A stretch of 64,000 bases of DNA. Origin: Salminus brasiliensis. Taxonomy: Eukaryota > Chordata > Actinopteri > Characiformes > Bryconidae. The DNA lies in assembly GCF_030463535.1 (NCBI RefSeq), contig NC_132894.1, positions 33,799,125 through 33,863,124 of the forward strand. Reading direction: 5' to 3'. Positions 45,203-64,000 of the stretch are shown here, piece after piece. The notes below the pieces were generated by a model that was not told the origin of the DNA, ran no database searches, and worked only from the letters and a program-made list of their open reading frames with translations. Both the position numbers and the translations under genes were made by a program. Numbering within the stretch: the stretch's first letter is position 1; each line of letters starts with the position of its first letter.

Positions 45203-46028
45203 TCACTTCTCCAGAGCAGTGGCCCAGACGTCGTCTGCTGGAGGGTCCGGCAGGACCCAGCCCTGAGGGACAGACGTGCCGTCAGGATGATCCACTGGAA
45301 CCAGAAACTGATCCCATTCTCTCCTGTAGGGACACAGAAACATGCGTTACTAATCACTCATTATTTTCATGAATTAAATTAGACGACTACATTAATTATG
45401 TTTATGTTTTAACGTTTTTTGGAAGCAACAAGTTAAATAATACACAATCTACTGTCAATTTCTACCAGCTTCCTCAGCGTGCCGTTCAGAATGTTAACTT
45501 TTATAAACACTGGTGTTTGGCAGACGTTTAGAATCATAACTTACATTATATGTCCAAATGTTTGTGGACACCCTTTCTAATGAACTCATGAATGCATTCA
45601 GCTATATCAGATTGCTGTGCATTGCTGGCACAGATGTGCAAATGCACACACAAACACACACACCTCATCTGGTCTAGAGGAACTGCCTATAGAATAAGAC
45701 TCTCTGGAGCAGGTCAATGTGAACCTACTGGCACCAGGTGTGGGATAGAGGGGTGTAAAGCCCACGCCCCTGCATTGAGCTGTGGAGCAGTGGAACAGTG
45801 TTCTTTGGAATGATGGTGGTGCTCCATCCAGTACTTTTGGGTTGTGATGAGTTGTGGATGAGGTGGGGTCAATGCTTTTATCCAAATAGTGCACATTCTA
45901 ATCAACCATTTCATTAAAACATTAAAAGCTATTATTACATTAGAATGATTGTATAGGGTGGTCATAATTCCAGAATTTGAATTTTGATGCAGATACAAAG
46001 TGGAATATTGCAATGATTGAAAACATAC

Positions 46029-46060
<32 letters not shown>

Positions 46061-46497
46061 ATATATGTATTGGTCCCTGGGTTCCTTCATTTAGGTTGGA
46101 GAAACTGTCTGGAAATGCAGACTGGATTACAGCTTATTTACGCAGTTTTTTTTTGTTTATGTTTTACCACCATTAAGAATTTTTAGCTTTATAGATTTAA
46201 ATCCAGAACAAAGTGAAACTCAGAATACTGGACTGTTCGCAAAAAGACTCTGTGAAACTCCACCACACGCAGAACTACATAATCTATGTACATAAGAGAG
46301 GAGTGATTTGTACAGGTACAGCCGGAGTGTTCCTGGTAAGAATGCAGCGACGGCTGGTTCCTCACCTTATTTGGATCAGGACGGGTAGGGAACGCTCCGC
46401 CTGGGTGTAGTATTCTTGGAAAGGCTGAAGTGGATGATCAGGAGGGAGCTCAGCTGATGGCAGAAAGAGCAATTTGAGAATCAAGCAAAACACAGAG

Positions 46498-46530
<33 letters not shown>

Positions 46531-49392
46531 CACACACACAGTGTCATCTCAGCAAACCAAACGGGGGGGGGGTAAAACAAGGACAAAACACACAGACTGA
46601 GGAAGGTGCTGCCACCTTGTGGTGACAATGGGGAAAAAGACCAGTCTGGCAATTACCTCCAAACAGCATGCTGTCGATCTCCTGTTTCTTAAGCAGCAGC
46701 TTTTCCCTTTCTTTCTTCAGCCGCTTTTCCCGATCCCGTTTGCGCTCCTCCTCTTGCTCTCCCTCCAGCATGACCATCAGGGCTTTCTCCTCGGCCCCGT
46801 AGACGGCCGTGCGCTTCTTGATCAGACTCCTCAGTCGCGTCAGATGGCCCTCGAACACCTCGTCACACTCTTTTTCTGGGAACATGCCTGTGAGGATTAA
46901 GAGCAATGTCGGAATGTCAAACCGGAAGCCAACGTCCGAAAAAAGTCTTGCAGGATGGTGGGAAAGACAAATACTGAAGACAGAGACAAACTGAGACATA
47001 ATAAAGCATATCATCATGACCATGCAGAAACCTCGTAGGTGTACAGGAGAAGGAAAAAAACTTCTGTGAAACTCTCAATTAGGGTGGCAAAGGGGCGGAA
47101 AATTTCCGATAAATTTCCAGTAAATAACCGGTATCTTTAGCTCGGGAACTTTGGAAATATTCTAAAATGTAAACTTTCCATGAAAATGTTGGGAATTTAT
47201 TGGCACTAACAGGAAATATTGGATAATTAAAAGGAACTAGATCATACACTATCATCAATGTACTGTTTTTTTTGTCAACAGCAAACATGAAGGCATAACA
47301 ATACAAATAAATTTGGCATGGAAATAAACAAGAATTTACGGGAAGTAACGGGAAAAAGCTTAAAGGTGAGAAACTTACATATAGTTGGTAAAAAATATAT
47401 ACTGAAGCATAATCTTAGCTAAAATATGTAGATATGATACCAAAACAGTTGAATAGTAAGGCTGCTCCTCATTCCCAGGCACATGGAACATTACACTCTA
47501 TTGAGAAAACCACACCCCCTGCATCCACTGTCCATTCCTCCACTGTCCATCACATGTACAGCACATGTCCAGATGATTTCTATATGTAAGTTTCTCAATT
47601 TTAGCTTTGAATATTCCCATTAATTCCCATTATTAACTACGGTAAATTTCCCAACATTGAAAATTCCCAGATACTGCAACCCTACTCTCAATGGAAGTCC
47701 ATGTAAAGTCATCTATTAGCCTTTCTATTGGTCCACTCATCATGAAATTTGGACACAACGTTAAATAAAAACCTGCCAGGTTCACAACCCACTTTACAGC
47801 CCGGTTTTGGTTCTGCTGAGCAGGAAACACATAAGCAGCAGTTGGTCACCTTTCCTGGACGCGGCCTCTTTGCGAAGTTTCCTCAGCTTTTCCAGAGCCT
47901 TGAGGATGTCCAGCATTCTCTTGGCGTCCGCCTGTTTCTTCCTCACCTCCGACAGCACAGCGTCAGCAGCCAGCTTCAGCTCGCGCTCCTGCAAGGGGTG
48001 AATTATCAAGGATCATGTTTAGATCATTTTATAAGTCATCCGATCCATCCAAACGATGCATGAACATTAAGGTACATGAAGGTTCTTCAGACCTTAGGCC
48101 TCTTCAAGGTGAAGGTGCTCTGAGTGGTCTAGCAGACTAAGGCGCTGCCACTATGACCCAAGGATTGCTGGTGATCACAGGCCATGCTGCCTGCCATCAG
48201 CAGCCGGAGCCAGAGTGAGCACAATTGTCTACTGGACCACTTGGAGATCGGAATATGTCCGATGCTTGATGGCTACATTACAGTGGGTGACCATAATGGG
48301 TGACCCCCCACCCTACCACGCCCTAAGCTGACCCAAAGCCAGGACACAGGACACCCCTTACAACCACCTCACCCTGTTCTTCTCCTCCAGTTCTTGTATC
48401 TGCTTCATCTGGAACTTGTCTATGGCTGCCTCCCTCTCTGCAGCTCTCCTCTCCTCCTCCTGCTTCTCCTCCATCCTCTCGGCTCTTCTCCGGCGAATGC
48501 GGGCCCTCTTCTTTCCGAGCAGCTCCAGGCTCTTCTTGACCCTGCTGATGACCTCTCCGTCCTGCAGAGCTGCCAGCCTCTCCTGCAGGCTGCTCTTCAG
48601 CTCCACGGCTCTGGAGTAGGCCTCAATCCACACGCTTTGGTTCTCCAGGCTGCTCTGCAAGGTTTGGCACAGCAGGGTCAGCTCGGAGAGCAGGTGGACC
48701 GCGCCGTAGAGCTTCTGCCGGAAGGCCGAAACAGACTGTTTGGAAGCAGGTTGAGCTTCTGCTGCTGGCTTCTTCCTTCTTCTCCTCTGCAAGAAACCTT
48801 TAACCCACTGCTCGTCTTGCAGCCGCTGCCTTGCATCTGCATCAGAGGTCACTGGCCTGGTGTTGCTGTTTCCTTTATTTTGGCCATCCCCCGGCCAGGA
48901 GCCCTCTGGGGTGGACAGCTGGTGAGCAAACCTGCTGGGTGATTGACGGTAATCTGGAGAGAAGCTGGGACTTGGGTTGACCGGTGGAAACCTAGGCTGG
49001 TGCACCGGTGGTGCTGGTGCTGGTGGTCCAAAATTTGTGAAAGGCACCCCCTGGTCAAACTGCCCCCTATCAGTCCCAACATGCGGCGGCGGCTGCTGCT
49101 GCTGCTGCCCCCTGCTGGCAGCATGAGGCCATGGCCCGGTCTGCTGCTCGCTAAAAAAGCCCGGAGGTGGTCTGTTGGGGTCGAAAGGTGGAGGATGAGA
49201 GAACGGAGGAGGTCCACATGGAGGGACCGGCGGCTGGAACGGAGGCCAGTGGCCGTGCTGAACAGGCCAAGGCGCTGGAGGTGGAGGGACCGAGCCGGGC
49301 GGCGCTCCAATAACATACCCGCCACTGCTACCGAACCCATGACCCTCTGCTGCTGCGGGGGGCCCCGCTGAGTACGGCGGGTGGTTGTCCAT
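45203..49392 (-). CDS. pdcd7: programmed cell death 7 (U11/U12 snRNP 59K protein)
   Basis: Five coding exons give 532 residues: 48373-49392, 47850-47988, 46657-46887, 46366-46453, 45203-45323 (stop 45205-45203). Phases agree. PDCD7 is the 59-kDa protein of the U11/U12 di-snRNP, which recognises minor (U12-type) introns in the nucleus. Residues 1 to about 170 are Pro/Gln/Gly-rich low complexity. From about 290 a long charged helix begins (RARIRRRRAERMEEKQEEER), followed by the conserved core LKLAADAVLSEVRKKQADAK, LRKLRKEAASRK, VMLEGEQEEERKRDRE and the C-terminal signature REWDQFLVPVDHP, VPQGWVLPDPPADDVWATAL. The start is the ATG at 49392, which gives the MDNHPPYSAG N terminus. Intron 2 (46888-47849) carries nested MITEs. 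The gene lies between ubap1l and clpx as in human. Confidence 0.97.
45547..45870 (-). mobile_element. MITE family A, reverse copy
   Basis: Left end TATATGTCCAAATGTTTGTG, interior CTAATGAACTCATGAATGCA, GGTCAATGTGAACCTACTGG and GATGGTGGTGCTCCATCCAG. In the last intron of pdcd7. Confidence 0.75.
46498..46541. repeat. (CA)n microsatellite
   Basis: CA dinucleotides with one AA interruption, in the intron between pdcd7 exons 3 and 4, followed by a G run near 46563. Confidence 0.9.
47035..47800. mobile_element. MITE family B copy interrupted by a hAT-like element
   Basis: Left part GTACAGGAGAAGGAAAAAAA up to CTCTCAAT (47079); right part from 47685 with GGAAGTCCATGTAAAG, CTTTCTATTGGTCCACTCAT and GAAATTTGGACACAACG. 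Removing 47080-47684 plus one copy of CTCTCAAT restores the normal family B order. Confidence 0.8.
47080..47684. mobile_element. hAT-like MITE with 8-bp target site duplication
   Basis: 605 bp bounded by TAGGGTGGCA and its near-perfect inverse TGCAACCCTA (9 of 10 match), flanked on both sides by CTCTCAAT (47072-47079 and 47685-47692). Subterminal AATTTCC and GGAAATT motifs repeat. The 8-bp duplication and TAGGG terminus are typical of the hAT superfamily. No transposase frame. Confidence 0.85.
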
Positions 49393-49625
49393 GTCCCCCG
49401 TCACCCTGACTGGAGCCGGTCGCGGCGTTTTTGTGCTGAAAGGCCGAGCAGAGCAGCGCTAAACAGCGCAGCCTCTAAATGCTGCCCGCTGAACGGAGGT
49501 GGCGGTCGTCACTTCCTACCTACGAGCGTTTGGGTGTGTTCCAAACGGAGTGAACGCACTAGTTCTAGGTTGCTTGAAAGGGAGCACGCTAATGGCGGCC
49601 ATTTTGTAGGGCCCCAAACTGAACT
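49393..49625 (-). promoter_or_regulatory. pdcd7: pdcd7 promoter with paired YY1-like site
   Basis: GC-rich and CpG-containing. AATGGCGGCCATTTTG at 49591-49606 reads as a YY1-type core (GGCGGCCAT, ATGGC) on both strands, and CACTTCC near 49510 is an ETS-type site. No TATA box. This fits a housekeeping promoter. Confidence 0.5.
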
Positions 49626-49675
49626 AGCCGTTCCCTCAGATTAGAGCTGAAACTGTTCAACTGAGGGAACAGCTT

Positions 49676-50640
49676 ATTAAACTGACATCATGATTTTTTA
49701 AATCAAGGGGACTTTTATTAAATTATAATAAAACATTGTTTAATAAAGGCATAATAATGTATTAAATCAAGGGGACTTTTATTAAATTATAATAAAACTG
49801 ACTGTTTAATAAAGGCATAATAATGTATTAAATCAAGGGGACTTTTATTAAATTATAATAAAACTGACTGTTTAATAAAGGCATAATAATTTATTAAATC
49901 AAGGGGACTTTTATTAAATTATAATAAAACAAATTGTTAAATAGAGGCCTAATAATTTATTAAATCAAGGGGACTTTTATTAAACAATAAAAAAACTGAT
50001 TGTTTAATAAAGACATAATAATTTATTAAATGAAGGGGACTTTTATTAAATTATAATAAAACATTGTTAAATAGAGGCCTAATAATTTATTAAATAAAGG
50101 GGACTTTTATTAAACAATAAAAAACTGACTGTTTAATATAGGCATAATAATGTATTATATCAAGGGAACTTTTATTAAACAATAAAAAAAATGATTGTTT
50201 AATAAAGACAATTTATTAAATCAAGGGAACTTTTATTAAACAATAAAAAAACTGTTTGTTTAATAAAGGCATAATAATTTATTAAATCAAGGGGACTTTT
50301 ATTAAATTATATATAAAACAGATTGTTAAATAGAGGCCTAATAATTTTTTTAAATCAAGGTTTATAATTTTATTAAATTATATATATAAAAAAAACAAAA
50401 CAGATTGTAAAATAAAGCCCGAATCAGAATCAGATTTATTGGCCAAGTATGTTCACATACACAAGGAATTTGTTCTGGCTGTTAGTAATTTATAGTGTTA
50501 ACAATATAGTTTTTAAAATCAAGGGGACGTTTATTAAAATGATTAAAAATGTAAATTAGTAAAAAAAATGTAAAAACATAAATTTAATAGAGGCCTAATA
50601 ATTGATTAAATCAAGGGAATGAGTTATTAAATTGAATGAC
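49676..50640. repeat. tandem array, about 66-bp AT-rich unit
   Basis: About ten units with a regular core AAATCAAGGGGACTTTTATT. Cores begin near 49700, 49764, 49830, 49896, 49962, 50028, 50092, 50158, 50218 and 50284, a spacing of 64-66 bp with one 60-bp step. Two variant interiors alternate (TTTAATAAAGGCATAATAAT and GTTAAATAGAGGCCTAATAA). Degenerate units continue to 50640. Each unit carries AATAAA-like motifs on both strands. Confidence 0.95.
50418..50490. mobile_element. dispersed GAATCAGAATCAG repeat inserted in the array
   Basis: GAATCAGAATCAGATTTATT then GGCCAAGTATGTTCACATAC and AAGGAATTTG, a fragment of a repeat common in teleosts, interrupts the 66-bp array. Confidence 0.6.
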
Positions 50641-53354
50641 CCTCTATGGGCTCTGTGTGATGGCAAACAACATGCATGTTATGATGACATAAATAACCGG
50701 ACCGGACAACTATTGATAATTAATGCACTTTTTAAAAAATGAACAAAAAGAAAACATGTACTTTCCATTTCTAAGAGGTGAGGCCTTGACATAAATATAT
50801 ATGAATATGCATAAGCCTTCAGTTTTCCCCTTTTACATGCTCTGCATTTATAAAAGAGAATCTAGTGATGCTACACTTATTTAGAAATTTAGAAATAACT
50901 GGAGTTGTTAAAAGGAGGACATGGATTATTAAATATAATTTAATTTTTGCTTTTCTAATGTATAATTAGTAATTATTTAAGTGTAAACAGGGGGGGGTGC
51001 TTATGTGGTTAATCAAGTGGCTAATAGCCTTTAAACAGTGAAAATCGTAACCTTTTTTATTTTTAATAATTATTTCTGGATGGTGCTGCTGTTCTCTTCA
51101 TGCAGTGCTTCCTCTGGTCAGCCCTTCTCTTCATGTGGCTTCACTGGGTCGGCCTAGCCTTTGGGTTTAGCCTCGGCCCCACGTTCTCCACAAGCAGCCG
51201 CTGCGTTTAGCCTCATTTAGGCTTTCGTTAGTGGGCTGGGTGAATGTCAGATTTGTGGGCATTATTGTAATGAAGGAAGACTCGTTGACGATACAGCAGT
51301 CTATCTGGTCACATTATTTTTTTTGGTGCCCCATGATAACCCCCTTTACACAGAAAAATACTCCATTAACGTAAAAAGCTGATGTGGGAGAAATGAACCC
51401 AGAGCTGCTCAGAGAGTGAAGGACAGCTTTTATTAACCCATACATTTTACGACATTTTAAGACAGCCTACAAAAGAACAGGGAGGCCTGGGATCGGTCTG
51501 CTTAACATCTCAGAGAAAATGTGTTGATCTAGGATCCATAAATCAATGAACGGTCAGCGGGTTCAGCCGATTTATTAAAGTGTAAAGCTGAGCACTTCTA
51601 CTGTAGACAGCACAACATTGACAAAATGCTAGTATTGTGATCGTATCGGTGCATATTGCGACATAACGCCTGCTGGAGTGTCGCATGATAACGAAAGCAC
51701 GGTGGCGATTAACTGAGGTGGCCGGCTTGGATTATTACTGTTGTTTTTCTTAACTTCATTCACTTCGATTAATCAAAACACTCAACTGTGACGGATCGGT
51801 ATCGCCAAGACCCGCATCACGATAATTAGCAAGCAATATATTGTGCAGCCTTAAGATCAACGGCGTGTGAAGAGCAAAAGAGGACAAAAAGTAACGGGGG
51901 AGGAGGATCCTAGATCAAATATTTTTTTTCTGAGAAATCTGTACACATAACCCCAGCTGTGAAAGAGCTGAAATTCGTTAAAAAGTCCATCACGATCTGT
52001 CAGGTACTTCAAACACATTCAAAAACAGTGCCTCCACCATGTTTGGCGGATGTGGTATGCTTTGTTATCCGCGAGCCCTTCTTCTGCTTCTCCGTGCTCT
52101 AGCTAATCCTGGTTTCATCAACATTTCAACCTTTCTGTTCTTGAGTTTCCGGTGGTCTAGATCTCGACGCTAACCCACCTAATTTAAACACTGCAGGTTG
52201 GTGCACGACACAGACGATCAATTAACCAATCTGCACAGACTTGGTAAGTAGAACACCCATTGGAACCGATGCTAATGTCTCATTAGAAGGTTCTCCAGTC
52301 AGAAGGCGAGATGAGCGTTGTGTAATTTACCAGCCTGGCTTGTGAATTACACAAACATGCAAAAGCAAAGAGCAGAAATGTGTGCAGTGAGCAGTGGGAT
52401 TAGCGGGGTGTTTTTGGAGGAATTCTGAATGCGTCCGGATGGGAGAACCGTCTAATGCAGGGGGAGGGTCTTTATTTCCGGACCGGGAGGGTCCAGCACA
52501 TTTTACTCATCTGTCTGAACTGAAGAACCTTAGTTTAAATGTGTTACGGCAATAAGACAGACAGCGCTCACATATCAGCTCCTCAAGGACCAGCCAATCA
52601 GCAGCGTTCTGGAACAGTCATCGTTCTAAACCAGTTCATTAAAAGATAAATCCATGCACAAAAATACTGCAGCATGAAGGGTAATACAGACAGCAGCAAA
52701 TATTTTATATAGAACTATAAAACTCTATTATTACAAAGTTAATTTGGTAAGAACTACGTCTGGTGTGCCACGATACGTTCAGTCACAGAGATTCCTTAGG
52801 GAGTTTCACGGTCAACTAAGAAGTTTAGGAGTAGAACCAACCAAAAAGAAAAAGTACCTCGGCTGGTAAAACTTAACAGATTTACATGGCAGAGTGTGAC
52901 CTAACGATCAGTACATTATCTTTAATAATAACAGGTTGTTTAACGTTATGACTAAGAGGAAGCTGTGATCTTTATCCTCTCATCTCCGTTCAAAACAATG
53001 AAACCAAACAGCTCATAAAAATCAAATCAAAACACGCCATCTGTTTAGAAAGGAATAAAATATCTCTTTTTTTTTACACTTTCTATTAACAGTCGCTCAC
53101 TGGGAGGCATAGTTCATTTGGTTTAAACACATCTTGCTAAATCATTTGTCCATAAGCAAAATTCAGGATATGGAAAACTCCAGACTGTGACTTACGGTGA
53201 GCTGACACACGGTCATTAGGACAGATCATTCAGGGCTAGATCATCTCTGTGTGTAAATGGACCCATGGTGACCAATCACTTACTTATTAGACTGAAATAA
53301 ACATCATTTATCGCTCAGAGCTTAAATAAGGAGATTTGTTTGCGTCGGCTGGTT
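50640..53354. other. intergenic and clpx 3' UTR
   Basis: No gene seen. The right part must contain the clpx 3' UTR; minus-strand AATAAA candidates occur near 52470, 51570 and 51430, so its end cannot be fixed. Otherwise the stretch shows no array or recognisable element. Confidence 0.5.
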
Positions 53355-63448
<10,094 letters not shown>

Positions 63449-64000
63449 CTGAGAAGGAAAAGCGAGTGTGACTTCCCATTCAACTTTATAAAAGAACCAG
63501 GTCTACATGAGTAATCAATTTTTATAATCATCAATCTCATGATCACTCCTAAGAGCTGCGATAACGGAACGGATCAAATTACGTCAGAAGGTCGCGACCT
63601 GGAGTGACACAAGACTGTTAGGAATGTTGTATTAGGAGCCGTGCCTAATATTAGAGCAGGGCTGTGCTCCTGAGAGCCAAGAAATGAACTGAAGGTGATT
63701 AAAGCACTCTGCCAATCACTCTAATTATTGTAAAACTCTATAATGAACAACCAGCCTTTAGAAACACGTCAAACTATGAGGATTAGTTGAGCTCCCAGTG
63801 TTGTGATGCATGCTATATTACATACACACACACACATATATATATCAGTATATATTTCCTTTGTATGTGTGTGTGTATATAATTATATGTATGTATATAT
63901 ATTATATATATAAAAATCTGTATATATTTCATTTGTTTAATCATTTGTGCAGACGTCAAAAATCCCATTTACTTAGGAACACATACATCAACACTAAACT
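63449..64000. other. clpx 5' intron
   Basis: Sequence upstream of the first clpx exon seen here; CA/TA-rich simple sequence at 63822-63915. The mitochondrial targeting exon is not in the window. Confidence 0.5.

Noticed and set aside
46657-47849. U12-type introns in pdcd7 (itself a minor-spliceosome gene)
   Set aside because: All its donors are ordinary GT sites; no ATATCC or GTATCC donor motif was seen.
48394-48942. 182-codon plus-strand frame opposite pdcd7
   Set aside because: Shadow of the GC-rich pdcd7 exon 1; leucine/serine-rich composition follows from the antisense of Arg/Glu codons.
49393-49404. Extension of pdcd7 by four codons from a GTG
   Set aside because: Nuclear vertebrate genes start at ATG; the first in-frame ATG is at 49392.

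Overview
The window is vertebrate nuclear DNA, most likely from a teleost fish. It has AT-rich, repeat-dense introns, GT-AG introns with conserved splice signals, and proteins that align by eye to vertebrate families. The style of the interspersed repeats suggests an otophysan fish (characin or catfish), but that is a weak inference. No viral gene, RNA gene or intact transposase/reverse-transcriptase frame was found.

Layout: (1) 1-3790, minus strand: the 5' end of abhd2 (promoter, two candidate non-coding exons, first coding exon); the rest lies beyond the left edge. (2) 3800-8480: repeat-rich intergenic DNA. (3) 8500-16090, plus: a five-exon gene that joins a signal peptide and a mannose-receptor-type cysteine-rich (R-type, beta-trefoil) lectin domain to an organic solute transporter beta subunit (slc51b). 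(4) 16822-21357, minus: rasl12. (5) 23296-24801, plus: kbtbd13, coding in one exon. (6) 27687-42614, minus: ubap1l with a distant non-coding exon. (7) 45203-49392, minus: pdcd7. (8) 53355 to the right edge, minus: clpx, lacking only its N-terminal exon(s).

The order and orientation slc51b(+) rasl12(-) kbtbd13(+) ubap1l(-) pdcd7(-) clpx(-) match human 15q22.31 as I know it, which supports every gene call. abhd2 is elsewhere on human chromosome 15 (15q26), so a synteny breakpoint lies between abhd2 and slc51b. The genes do not form one pathway: bile-acid/steroid transport (slc51b), a small GTPase (rasl12), a muscle Cul3 adaptor (kbtbd13), an ESCRT-I-like ubiquitin-binding protein (ubap1l), a minor-spliceosome protein (pdcd7) and the mitochondrial ClpXP unfoldase (clpx).

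The most notable result is the lectin-OST-beta fusion. Its five coding exons join in frame to 310 codons, and its topology makes biological sense because OST-beta has an extracellular N terminus. The window also holds several structured repeats: a ~66-bp array upstream of pdcd7, a ~441-bp higher-order array upstream of ubap1l, a hAT-like MITE inserted in another MITE with a clean 8-bp target duplication, and a TTAA-ended MITE with perfect 16-bp termini.
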